A stretch of DNA of 64,000 bases from Moniliella sp. 'wahieum' (taxonomy: Eukaryota; Basidiomycota; Moniliellomycetes; Moniliellales; Moniliellaceae): the NCBI GenBank assembly GCA_003971905.1, contig RSEE01000025.1:248001-312000 (forward strand), read 5' to 3'. The position numbers and the translations under genes are program-made. The notes beneath the pieces were generated by a model. It was not told the origin of the DNA. It was given only the letters and a program-made list of their open reading frames with translations, and did no database searches. Of the stretch, positions 11,186 through 21,131 are shown piece by piece (position 1 is the first letter of the stretch; every line of letters begins with the position of its first letter).

Positions 11186-12197
11186 TGGTGTTCATGTCGC
11201 GATTTTCTGCTGGCCTGGGATGTGTACCGGGCCTGTCTCCCAAAATACCATGCGTGTGGTTTGTCTTGGCCTTGGGCTGGGACGCATGCTTGTCGAAGGG
11301 CTTGGCAGCCCTATCTGACAGCCTATGCACTTGTACCCATATACATATGTGCACTCACCTCCTATGGGACGCGTCATGTCGCTGTTGCAGTCGGACACAG
11401 CTGGTGAAAGGGTCGGCAGTGGGCAAGGGAGGGCGGCCTGTAGTAATGTAGTCCAGTCTTCGTTGGCCACACCCCACACCGGTGAAAAGGAAGGTTGAGT
11501 GCTGCCTGTATCCGAGGCCGGGATGCGTCAGGCGCGGCTCGGCAGTCTCGGCAGTGGCGAAAGGTGGCGAGGCGCGAGGCCGGAGTGCGTGAGGGGCGAA
11601 GGTGCCATGGCGCAGGCCTACTATGTGTGGACAGTGGCGGTGTGCTGAGATCCAGTGTTTAGTTCGCCACGCGCCACGGCAGGAGTGTACGCCCGGCTGG
11701 CCGAGTGCGCGCACGCGCAGTGGGCGACCACTGCTACACACGCGACCACCTGGGCAGTGTGTGGGTGTCGAGCGGCTGGGGGGCCTGGTTGAGGGGGGGC
11801 GCGGGGGCAGTGCTGGGCAGCCCATGTCACGTGTCAGAGGCCAGCTGATTTGGCTAGGGCTTGTGGTTGCGGTGCAGCGTGGCTAACCCAGTGGCCGGCG
11901 CTCCTCGATGCGAGCATCGAGCAGAGCAGAGCAGAGCAGAGCAGCCGCCGCGCCCCCATCAGCACCAGCACCCGCACCCGCAGCTGCGCTTGCACCCCCA
12001 CGTCATTGCCATCTCCCGCCTCCCATCCCCCTTGCCCTGTCCCCCCACCCGCCTCCGCCTGCCCATCTGTCACCACTGCGCGCTTCGACGCGACGGCGAT
12101 GAGCGCTGCCCCGACACCGGCCTAAGCACGCTCAGACACGACATATTGTGCTGCCCTCTCCTATCTGTTGATTCCCCCCTGTCCTCCCCAACCCGCT
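11186..12197. other. Intergenic region upstream of the OTU-protease gene
   Basis: About 1 kb, GC-rich, with no gene I can support. It contains a GCAGA tandem repeat at 11921-11944 and then a C-rich, purine-poor stretch leading to the OTU gene start, a typical fungal leader. Confidence 0.4.
11921..11944 (+). repeat. GCAGA pentanucleotide tandem repeat
   Basis: Nearly five perfect copies of GCAGA, about 255 bp before the ATG of the OTU-domain gene. Probably length-variable; no function visible. Confidence 0.8.
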
Positions 12198-13773
12198 ATG
12201 GCTCGTACCACTCGCCGCGCCCCCTCCTCCCGTGCCCCACGCGGATCGTCTGGTATGTTCTCAACCTTCACCAGTGTCTCTTTTGTTCCCCCTGTCCCGA
12301 CTCACTGACCGTCTCTCGCCCGTGGTTCGCCCCCTGCCTCTAGGACGCGTCACACGCAGCAAGAAGACCCATGTTGACAACCCTGAGGATGTCGAGCTGC
12401 AGCTCAACTCTCAACTACGTGCGATGGGATTGTATGCGGCCGACACACTTGGCGATGGCAACTGCCTTTTTCGGTATGTGTTCTCACGGGACTTCTGCGC
12501 CAGGGAATTGTACCCTCTCGACAACTGGACGGAGTCAACTAACCCTTCTGTGTGCTCGATAGTGCTCTGTCTGATCAGCTTACGGCTCACCTGGATGGTA
12601 TGCACGCCTCCGCTCCCAAATCTGCGACTACCTTGCCGCGAACCCAGAGCAGTTTGCTGGTTTTGTCGATGGCAGCTTTGATGCATATGTGGCCAACATG
12701 CGCGGAGAATGGCACATACGGCGGCCATGTGGAACTGTCTGCGTTTGCGCAGTTGAGCCTCAAGCGCATCAAGGTCGTTCAACCCAAGCTTGTCCTCGTA
12801 GTGACGGGGGAAGAAGATGAAGCGTCCGAACAGGCTCGTACCCGGCGGGAGGAGGAACGATCTCGTGCTCTAGCTCAGGCGAGCTCGATGGATCGATCCA
12901 CACCATGCCTATCTCCTTAGCTGCCGGCGAGCGGCAGCGGAGGCGACTCCGTCGTCAGTCCCAAAAGGAGGGACAGCCCCCGGAAGACACACTCAGCGTA
13001 CTTTCTGTGCCACTTGAGAGTGTTGGACCACTTTATATTGCCTACCACAATTGGGAACATTACAGCTCGGTTCGAAGCCTGGGCGGTCCCCACACTGGCC
13101 TTCCCAGGATTCACACGTCTGAGCCCCACCCTTTCAGAGGATGAGGCATCTGTGCTTGCTGCCCCAGCGTCCGACACAGAGAAAACTCTGGATCCGACTG
13201 AAGACGAGAAGCGTGTGCTGCGCTGCCTAGTCCGCCCTCGTTCTGTTGAACAAATCCGCGCCTTACTCGCAGCATGACTTCAACTCAGTTGTCGAGATGT
13301 TGACCGAAGAAGATGCCAATTTCGCGACCGACGAGCCGATCGACAGCTCGTCCCGCTCCGGGTCCGTATCAACGCCCGCCACGGTGGTCGACGAACTTGA
13401 AGATCCTGGACAGAAGAACAAGCGGCTCTCCACCACTGATCTTGACGACCGGGGGAATAAGAGGCGATCGCACAGCCCTTTGACCCCCCCTTTACTATCA
13501 TCCTTTGTCCTGAAGGAGCCACTTCTTCGACCTCTTCATCTGTCGGGCGCACCGACACACCCGAACCCAAGCCCTGTCGCCGTTCGCCGTCTCAAAGCAG
13601 TGACCCGGCCTCCTCGACCGACCGCACGGGAACGTAAACAGGTCAAGACAGTTGAGAAGGCCTTGACGAGGAAAGCTGCTGCAACGCGTCGTACCAATGG
13701 CAGAGTGGTGTCACCGGAGCCTTTGCCCACGGGCCCGTTGGCCGTTGAGGGTTTTCGTGAACTCAAGATCTAA
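12198..13773 (+). CDS. OTU-domain deubiquitinase (OTUD3-like) with UBA-like tail
   Basis: Predicted ubiquitin-specific cysteine protease. Exon 1 (12198-12252) encodes a basic start MARTTRRAPSS. Intron 1 is 12253-12343 and intron 2 is 12474-12562. The catalytic motif LGDGNCLFRALSDQL is rebuilt exactly across intron 2, with Asp, Cys and the following aromatic in place. Next come RSQICDYLAANPEQFAGFV, DAYVANMR, ENGTYGGHVELSAFAQL and RIKVVQPKLVLVV. The catalytic-His block is IAYHNWEHYSSVRSLGGPH. Downstream a UBA/CUE-like helix pair is visible (VRPRSVEQIRALLA, then QHDFNSVVEMLTEED), which would bind ubiquitin. The tail is basic and disordered and ends GFRELKI. About four frame breaks lie between 12600 and 13280. 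Identification of the OTU core is firm. Confidence 0.85.
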
Positions 13774-14120
13774 TTAGCCTGGGCGCTTGGTCTTGTGTTA
13801 TTTGGGCGTCACGCTTCTTCATGAGTCCTTCCTACATTGCATCGTATTTGTCGGTGTGTCTGTCGACTACTAGCGAGCCTGTTGCATCTGTTGGCCTCCT
13901 GTCAACTTCACTTACATCTGCATTTCCCTTTCAGCCGTCCAATTTGTCCTTGCACATCATGCATCTTTACCCCCCACCGCCCCACCCTTCTGTCCCTTTT
14001 ACAATGCCTCTGTTGCGGAGCGCTTCTGTCAACACCCAAATTATAAGATAGACTGGCGTACATAAGAGCCGGAGCCATAGAGAGATACAAGATGCATGTA
14101 GCGTCACTACCACCCAACGC
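13774..14120. other. Convergent intergenic region
   Basis: The spacer between the 3' ends of the OTU gene and the mS41 gene. It is pyrimidine-rich on the plus strand, with no recognisable gene. Confidence 0.4.
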
Positions 14121-14730
14121 TCAATACGGACGCTTCATCTGGCGGCGGTTGCGAGGAGGCACCTTTTCGCCGGGACGCACCTCGCCGCGCACACGGTAGC
14201 CGTGCTGGACGCGGTCACCATGGTAGCGAACGACCTTCTTGCTCTTATCCTGGTAGGCAATACGGCGAATGTTGTAGCCTTGGCGGTAGCGCTCCATGGC
14301 CCAGAGCACGTATTTGCGATCCCGCGTGCTCAGCCCCATCTCCTCCAACTCCTTGCTGGACAGGTGAAAAAAGCGGACCAATCCTGGGGTAGTGCCTCGG
14401 TGAAGCCCGAGTCACCAGCCAAATTTCGCCGCGGTAGGCGGGTGATGGCCTGGATAAACTCAATCGGGGTAGAGATTCCCTCTTGAAGAATGAGCCAGTC
14501 AGTGCGGCCAGGCAGAGAAAGGGGGTCCACATACGTGATGGCTCAGGGATGCGGCCACCGGCCGTTCGTAGACCAGGCGGAGGGCCGTGCCGTGAGTGGG
14601 GGCGGAGACAGAAAAGGCCCGCGCTGATGGCACAGCTGCAAAGGGACCCGAGGCAAAGCTCGTCCTGGGCATCGCCCTGGTCAGTGCGACTGGCCGCACA
14701 GCTGCGCACAAGCCAGTGAGGAACTTCATC
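14121..14730 (-). CDS. Mitochondrial small-subunit ribosomal protein mS41 (Fyv4 type)
   Basis: IGR-motif family protein of the mitochondrial small ribosomal subunit. The N-terminus MKFLTGLCAAVRPVALTRAM, continuing Ala/Ser/Arg-rich, is a plausible mitochondrial presequence. A 55-nt intron (14480-14534) with gtatgt donor joins SLSHH to GISTPIEFIQAITRLPRRN. The family block follows: DWSAFFHLSSKELEEMGLST, then RDRKYVLWAMERYRQG. The tail is basic and ends RNRRQMKRPY. One frame break lies near 14360-14380, just before FFHLSSKE. Assignment rests on the SSKELEEMG...YVLWAMERYRQG block, characteristic of mS41. Confidence 0.78.
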
Positions 14731-15212
14731 GTGTCCCCGATGGTCGTTGCTGGCACCGCGCAGTCGCCCACCAGCGTGCGCCTCATCAATTCTTCGCAGT
14801 GCTTTGGGATGGATGCGGCGGAATCACAAATTGAAACAATTCCCGGGTTTCTCAAATTGAAACTCCGCTGACCGACTGCCGCTGATTCTGCCGATGAGCG
14901 ATTCTGGCCATACTCATCCGTTCTCCTTGGATCGAGGATCCCTCCCACACTCTCATCTGTATCCATATCTCGGCCGGGGGAGAGAGTTGAAGTGAACGTT
15001 AAACCTGAACAAGGGATACCGCTTCGCTCAATCAACCAGCGTTTGCTTTACAAGCTGTGGGCTCCACCCTCACGCATGCTTCATGAGCGATACCTTCCAG
15101 CAAGTAATCGATACCTGGGAATGTGGTTTATTAAGGCAGGGATGGCACAGCTGGGACCTGGACCATGGATTCAATAACACCTACTCATACGCTCGATCGA
15201 AAGAGATACAGC
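14731..15212. other. Intergenic region
   Basis: Between the mS41 start and the 3' end of the PWWP gene. It contains a single CGTTAAAC octamer at 14997-15004. No gene is supported. Confidence 0.4.
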
Positions 15213-16594
15213 TCATCGGCCAAATATGAGCCCCCGTGGTTTCACACCGAGGCGAAGCCACCAGTCCATCTGCAATTTCTGGGACCGAGCCACAAACCTG
15301 TACTTCTTCTCGACGTTGGGAGGAATAACCGACTTGAGTGCCACCACTCGTTTGATGACCTTATTGATCCTGCTAAAGTGGATTTGCTCTACTGTGATCG
15401 CAGGCGCAGACGCCTCGACAAATCGAACACCTCAGCCGCACGCTCCAGCGCCTGTTCCAAGAGAGGGTGCAAGTTAGTCACCAACCCGCCACACGCAGAT
15501 ACAGAGGAAGAAAATACACACGCCGAACGCGATGCCTTCCTTGCTAAGGAAGATACGCTGCAGCTCGAATCGCCAAGCCCTAATCTGATCGGCGGTGTTC
15601 ATATTCCCAGGCGCACTAGTCGTATGAACAGCAACGGTCAAGACGCATCGGTAGCAACTGTCAAAGACCATCGGGCTGCTCAGTAGCGGCAGCCGAGGCA
15701 TGAGCTGAGGAGGGTACAGGCTTGGCCTTTGCGACCGCCTTGCGTTGGCGCTTGGCGGGTGGCTCTTCAGTCTCCAACGCAGCTTCCTTTTTAGTAACAA
15801 CCTTCGGAGGGGGAGGCGGCGACTGTGGCGGAGGCAAGGACCGTGGCGGAGGCGGGTTACGTGGGGGGGAGGAGGCGTAGGCGGAGGGCTGGACTTGATT
15901 GGACGCTTCTTGATTTCGGGCTGAGGCGAGGGATGAGATCATCATCATCGCTCCCGCGCATCTCGTCGCTTCCCCATATGGGTTCTTCTTCGTCTTCGGA
16001 TTTGTCAGAGGCGGGCTGCTGCTCCAACTCAGCCAATTCGGCTTTGGCCGCTTCTGATGCGGTCACGATTGCGTCTTGTTTGCGCGCCCATTCTACTGGA
16101 TCATCTCGGGCGATTTGATAGGCCGTGATTAAACTGGTGGTGAGTTTGGCGCGCACACTTTTCTTGGGGTTTATCAGAACGGCATCAATCAACTCGTCAT
16201 TGAGTGTCCCAAGTTGCGCTGCATCGTAGAAATAACTGGGAGCGGAGAGGGTACACGGGCATGGGGGAGAGGCAGGAAGGAGGTTAGTATCGCATTCAGT
16301 CAAAAGAAAAATTCACATACTAATCAGCATCGGGCATAAAACGCACGATGTACTTTTTGCCGGACTCCAGGAACGCGTCGTGCACATCCTTAGGGACTTG
16401 GTCACGGCGTACAATCTGTCGTTCACTCATCAGCTAGCAAGCTCTCGTCGGGAGTAGCAAGAAAAACAACGCACCATGGCCGGCCATTCGGATACCCTGT
16501 CAGGCGCGCCAGCACCAGATCGTCGCGGTGACTCCACGGTGGAGGGTGTTTGTTGCCAAGTGGAGACGCGTAGGGGCGGGGGGAGGGACTGCAT
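15213..16594 (-). CDS. PWWP-domain protein with C-terminal TFIIS-N/IBD-like domain (LEDGF-like)
   Basis: Predicted chromatin reader. The N-terminal part reads DDLVLARLTGYP, then EWPAM (the PWWP signature in PEWP form). After an intron of about 60 nt it continues IVRRDQVPKDVHDAFLESGK and KYIVRFMPDADY. After a second intron come FYDAAQLGTLNDELIDAVL and LITAYQIARDDPVEWARKQ, the acidic and helical end of a PWWP module. A long linker follows, with poly-Pro and a basic PPAKRQRKAVAKAK stretch that looks like a nuclear localisation signal. The C-terminus holds DQIRAWRFELQRIFLSKEG, an intron with a gactaac branch, ALERAAEVFD, VEQIHFSRINKVIKRVVALK, then VARSQKLQMDWWLRLGVKPR and FGR-stop. That region resembles a TFIIS N-terminal or integrase-binding-type helical bundle. 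Several frame breaks occur, so a split into two genes near 15660 is not excluded. The exact ATG is uncertain. Confidence 0.6.
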
Positions 16595-17144
16595 ACAAGA
16601 CGGTGGAAATGGATGGCTTGGTGGAACGACCATGAGGCATGATGGCGCTTGCGATAGGTCAGACCAGAGCTCAGGCAAGGCGAAGGTGGGGGTGGTGAAT
16701 GCGCACGGCGGCCGGTGTGGGGTGCTTGGAGTGGGTGCTAGCAGCGATGGGAGTGGGGAGGGCGCAACGATGATGTTGACTCTCTGCCGAGCCCTGATTG
16801 GTACTGGCGCGCTGCTCGCCCTTTCTCGCCGCGACGCGCCCATGCCCTGCCCTCCGCACAGGGGCAGTCCTCCGTACACTGCTTACCTCATCAATCACCC
16901 CTCCTTGCCTTTCCCCTGCCGTTCCGCGTATTTAAGCTGATCTGCTCTCCCGTCCCCCGCCCCCAGCAGGCCGCCGCATAGCCCTTCGCCTGCGTTGCCA
17001 TCACACCTTGCTTCTGCCTATCGCTGCCTGACGTCGATACTCGATAGCCTGCTGTGCGCCATTTTTGCTGCGCCTTGTCCTGCTCTGCTTCTTTCGTCCG
17101 TGAACGCTACGTGAGGCCTTGACATTTTGATCTGGATCTGCCAA
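16595..17144. promoter_or_regulatory. Divergent promoter region, PWWP gene and TFIIA gene
   Basis: About 550 bp between two head-to-head genes for nuclear transcription proteins. The half next to TFIIA is C/T-rich and carries a TGACGTC element near 17030. No coding sequence is supported. Confidence 0.45.
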
Positions 17145-17901
17145 GATGAGTAACCGCGTGGTGGTGAGTCTTGCTCTGACGGTTATCCCGTGCTGCCGTT
17201 GTACCGGTGCTCGTACTAACCCCGCATGCGCTTGCTCTACCTTGCTCTGCCTTGCACTGCCTTGCTCCACTGTCCTCGTCGCAGTCTTCGGTCTATCGCA
17301 CCATCATTGACGATGTGATCAAGAGTGTCCAACCCGATTTTGAGGACCAGGGGATCGAGAAGGAATACCTTGAGGAGCTACAGCGCTTGTGGGAGCATAA
17401 GATTATCACCTCTCAAGTGGCTGAGTTTGAAGGTGCGCCCCCTCTTCCGCCGCGGCAGAGTCGAGCGGAGCGCAAGGCGGTCGAGGCTCAGGCTAAGCAA
17501 CTAGCCGAGGCTTCCTCATTCAATGACGACGATACGACCGGTAGCAAGCGCAAGCGTTCCAGCAGCCCAACGAATGCACCCAGTAGCAAAGCCCGTGCTC
17601 CTGATCCCCAGAGTGACGAAATCGGCTCGGACCTCGACGATTCAGATGAAGACGAAGATGGGGATGGACCCGGTGCTGATGGTGCTGACGGCGACCAAGA
17701 CATGATCTTGTGTCTCTACGACAAAGTATGTTGGTCCCTTCCTGGGTTGCGGAGGTGCGTGTGCTGACCCTCGCTTGCCTTACCGCCGGGTAGGTTGCGC
17801 GCGTGCGCAACAAGTGGAAGTGCCAGTTCAAAGATGGCATTGCATCAGTCGATGGTCGAGACTATCTGTTTGCCAAGGCCAACGCCGAGCTTGAGTGGTG
17901 A
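17145..17901 (+). CDS. TOA1: Transcription initiation factor IIA large subunit
   Basis: Alpha/beta subunit of TFIIA, which stabilises TBP on promoter DNA. Exon 1 (17145-17163) encodes MSNRVV. Exon 2 (17285-17725) begins SSVYRTIIDDVIKSVQPDFE and has the four-helix-bundle segment ending WEHKIITSQVAEFEG. A polar, acidic linker then runs to DGDQDMILCLYDK. Exon 3 (17794-17901) is VARVRNKWKCQFKDGIASVD, then GRDYLFAKANAELEW, the beta-barrel end that contacts TBP and DNA. Introns are 17164-17284 and 17726-17793, both GT-AG and in frame, with no breaks. The protein is about 188 residues, short because the linker is short. Confidence 0.93.
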
Positions 17902-18432
17902 TCGAGTGCTCATTAATCCCACTACGCTAGACGGTTGGTGATGTTCGACTTCCTTCCCATTGCAAAACCCTGCTCACTAGGTGGGCTAGGATGCCTGCCG
18001 ATAAATACTACTTCGCCTCCATCTCCTCTCATGCGCCTCAAGCCCTACAATTCATGATGCTTGGTGTGGATCGTCAGTCCTTCCTCAGGCCACGTCCATC
18101 ATTTGATCAGGCATTAACATGTCTCAATCATCGGACACCCTACGAGTTGCAACCACTAAGATGCAGGCAGAGCATACAATTTTGGGGGTTGCCCCAGTCG
18201 AAACAAGTCGCCGGAGGGTAAAGATGCAAACAGCGGTCGAAGCAGACCAGCAAGTAACCTCACTGACACGTGGCGCACCGTGATGCATGGGGATCCTCAA
18301 CGAAGTGTTCCTGCCTAGGCACAATATGCATAGTCTCGCCTCCTCTAAACGGGAGAGAGACGAGGGGAGAGAATGAAGTGTTCACTCCAAATGGGAGCCA
18401 TCCCAGTCTGTATGAAATGAGCACAAGCGCAC
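17902..18432. other. Convergent intergenic region
   Basis: About 530 bp between the 3' ends of TOA1 and RPL39. No gene or RNA is recognisable. Confidence 0.4.
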
Positions 18433-18710
18433 TTAGATGTTGAGCTTAGTGCGACGCCAGTTCCGACGGAACTTGTTGTACTGGATCTTGTTGTCCGTCT
18501 TCATGCGGAACCACTGGGGGATGGGGCTGAGGGGCGAGTTAGCACGCAGCGATAGAGGGCCAGAGTTTGACCAGCCATGAACACTGAGCGGATACCAGCG
18601 GTCGGATGGTAATAGTGCGCCAGCCTGGTCCAGGAGGAGGAAACGTACCGGTTTTTCCTGCCAGCCTTGGCAAGAGTGGCCTTTGTCCGGAAGGTCTTGT
18701 GCGAAGGCAT
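18433..18710 (-). CDS. RPL39: 60S ribosomal protein L39 (eL39)
   Basis: Small basic protein at the peptide exit tunnel of the large subunit. Exon 1 (18649-18710) encodes [20 protein letters not shown] plus part of an Arg codon. A 122-nt intron (18527-18648) with gtacgt donor and cctcag acceptor follows. Exon 2 (18433-18526) encodes [19 protein letters not shown], then [11 protein letters not shown]. The total of 51 residues is the normal length. No frame break. The leader also appears to hold an intron that ends five bases before the ATG. Confidence 0.96.
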
Positions 18711-18715
18711 GGCGA

Positions 18716-18794
18716 CTGGGAAGCGTACGAGAACAATGGTCAGCACGGTGCGGGCGAAGGGATGGAGGCGAGGCGTGAAGCGGCGAGTGCTCAC
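18716..18794 (-). other. Predicted 5'-UTR intron of RPL39
   Basis: On the minus strand CAGTAG|gtgagc at 18794 pairs with cgcttcccag| at 18716, removing 79 nt. A gctgac branch-like element lies upstream of the acceptor. Only TCGCC separates the acceptor from the ATG. Inferred from splice motifs alone. Confidence 0.6.
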
Positions 18795-19308
18795 CTACTG
18801 TGTGGCGGTGGTATCCGTAGCTGAGAGGCAAGCGGCCAACAACCAGTGGCTATTGCGATGGTGGCGAGGCGGCATGAGCACTAGGGTTGGCGTTTCCAAC
18901 CCTATTAAAATCTGCCGCAGCGTTTCTGGTGTCACATGTCGCGTGCCATACGTCACAGGCATTACATGCAAACGTCACATCTGACAAGCCCTCGGATGCC
19001 CGCTTATGCGCTTATGCCCGTTCCTAGATCTAATTTCTGCAGGTAGACAGGCGCTCGGCCCTCGCACCGGGACATTACCTCAGCGTCGGAGGCGCTGCCC
19101 AGTGTGGCTGTCACGAGGTCACTAACCATTAATCACTGCCATGGCGTCAACGATTACTAGCTACTAGTTACTAGTTACTAGTGAATAGCGTCACGTGCTT
19201 ATCGCCGAGCTTGGGGCGGGCTCAGGCTGAGGACCTTCTGAGCCCTCGGACGGTGTGGAGAAAAGCAGTCGCGGCGCCAGCGAGTCTGAGCCTCAGGCCC
19301 ACCCACCA
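18795..19308. promoter_or_regulatory. Divergent promoter region, RPL39 and glutathione synthetase
   Basis: Contains four 7-bp TTACTAG-type units at 19154-19181 and a TCACGTG E-box at 19191-19197, the latter 112 bp before the glutathione synthetase ATG. In yeasts Cbf1 with Met4 binds TCACGTG in sulfur-pathway genes, and Yap1 binds TTAC-TAA-like sites in oxidative-stress genes. Applying that here is inference. Confidence 0.5.
19154..19181 (+). repeat. TTACTAG tandem repeat
   Basis: Four 7-bp units (one begins with C), directly followed by TGAATAGCG and then a TCACGTG box. It lies 128-155 bp upstream of the glutathione synthetase start. Confidence 0.8.
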
Positions 19309-21020
19309 ATGGTTGACCTGCAGCTGCCCCAGTGGCCCCCCGCCGAAGCTGACGCCCGAGCAGGTGGCCTATCTGACGGCGACGGCGACCGACTATGCGC
19401 TCGCCCACGGCCTCGTCTACCGCCCGCCGCTTCCCGCCGGGGCGCCGCCCGAGGCAGTCGACGGCCGCTGTCATCCACGCCCCCTTTGCCCTCCTTCCAT
19501 CGCCCTTCCCCCGCACCTGTTTTCCCAGGCACAGCAGCTGCAGCCGGTGCTCAATGAGCTCTACGCCCGCGTCGCTGTGGACCACGCCTTCCTCCGCTCC
19601 ATCTTTGTTGAGCAGCACGTGATTGACGTTGACCAGTTCCAGCATCGCCTCTGGCAAGTCTACGAGTCTGTCCACGCCGAGGGTCTCGCGCAGCACCTCC
19701 AGCTCGGCCTGTTCCGGTCGGACTATTTGCTGGACGAGCAGTCGGATGGTCTTCCCACGAGTCTCTCGGACCCTCGGCATCAAACAGGTTGAATTCAACA
19801 CCATCTCCTCGTCCTTTGGCCCGCTTTGCAGCCAAGTCTCCCAACTGCATCGGTACCTGGCTGGCTTAACCCGCAACTATTTTGGTACTCTGGTGCCGCC
19901 GCTCTCGCATGGCTCCGAAGCGGGAGAGTCGATCCCAATTAACGATGCGACCGACACGCTGGCTGCTGGCATTGCCGGCGCCCACGACGCCTACCTGCGC
20001 CAAATCGTGCCTCGGATTCAAAAGATTCCGCGCGATCCTGTTGTGCTCTTTGTGGTTCAGCCTGGCGAGCGCAACGCATTTGACCAGCGTGCGCTCGAGT
20101 ATGCACTGGCCTTGCGATACGGCGTGAAGTCGATTCGGCTCACTCTCGCCGACCTGGCAGGCTCGGCACCTTCGAGTGATGATGCAGCCAAACTTCGTCT
20201 TCCCAACAACGAGCTGTGGTCACCCCTCCTTGGGCCAAGTGCGGGGCGGGAGAAGAGGTGGAGCAGGTGGAAGTGTCTGTGGTATATTTCCGTGCCGGGT
20301 ACACCCCTGCGGATTATGAAGGAGCTGGGAACGAGAAAAGCTGGGATGTGCGCTTGTTGCTGGAGCGCAGCCGGGCCATCAAGTGCCCCTCGGTCGCTCT
20401 CCAGCTAGCTGGCGCCAAGAAGGTGCAGCAAGTGCTGGCCCAACCTGGTGTGATGAGTCTTTCTTGCAGCCGGGCCTGGATGCCAAGGAAGAGGGTACCC
20501 AACGTTGGGAGGCCTCCACTCTGGCTCAAGTCCGGTCAACCTGGACAGCTCTACTCGCTTGACCCTGCGTCCGAGGAGGGCAAAAAGGCGTATCAGCTTG
20601 CCTTACCGAGCCAGAGCGGTTTGTGCTCAAACCTCAACGCGAGGGCGGGGGCAACAACATTTACAAAACCGACATCCCACCTGCACTTCAAGCCATGGAG
20701 AAACGGGACAAGGCTAATGCTGGCTCTCAAGCCCCCTCGGAGCGGGAGGGATACATTCTCATGTCGCTCATCCAGCCCCCCAAGGCTTGGGCAGCTTACT
20801 GGTCAAGGCGGGTGGTGGCTCAGGGAGGCAGCGCTGCCCCTGACGTCGTATCCGAGCTGGGTATATACGGCACTGCGCTCTTTGGTCGCCGGGCAGATGG
20901 GACGCTGGAAGTAGTTGACACAACAGTGGCGGCCACTTGCTGCGGACCAAAGGCCGGGACAGCAACGAAGGAGGCGTCGCCGTCGGGTTCAGCGTGATTG
21001 ACAGTCCGTATCTGCTGTGA
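19309..21020 (+). CDS. GSH2: Glutathione synthetase, eukaryotic type
   Basis: ATP-grasp enzyme joining gamma-glutamylcysteine and glycine, the last step of cytosolic glutathione synthesis. The N-terminus is [11 protein letters not shown], then [20 protein letters not shown] and HGLVYRPP. The substrate-binding part includes [19 protein letters not shown] and [15 protein letters not shown]. Next come [40 protein letters not shown] and [13 protein letters not shown]. The ATP-grasp core [16 protein letters not shown] is intact. The lid and C-terminus read [25 protein letters not shown], and finally [16 protein letters not shown] before the stop. There is no clear intron, but five or so frame breaks are spread over the gene. 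Its 3' end faces the glyoxalase II gene at a distance of 111 bp. Confidence 0.9.
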
Positions 21021-21131
21021 TGCATCAGGTCTATGCCTTTTTCTCCTTGGAGCTCTCGGCGCTCAGTCTGAGCGCCCAACAACGCACAACTACAATGCAT
21101 AAATTGTTCGCAGATTTGCACAGGTCCAGGC

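Noticed and set aside
15474-15800. Separate small membrane-protein gene ending FLCICVWRVGD
   Set aside because: The hydrophobic end is better explained as an intron with gtgtgt donor, gactaac branch and aacag acceptor inside the PWWP/TFIIS-N gene.
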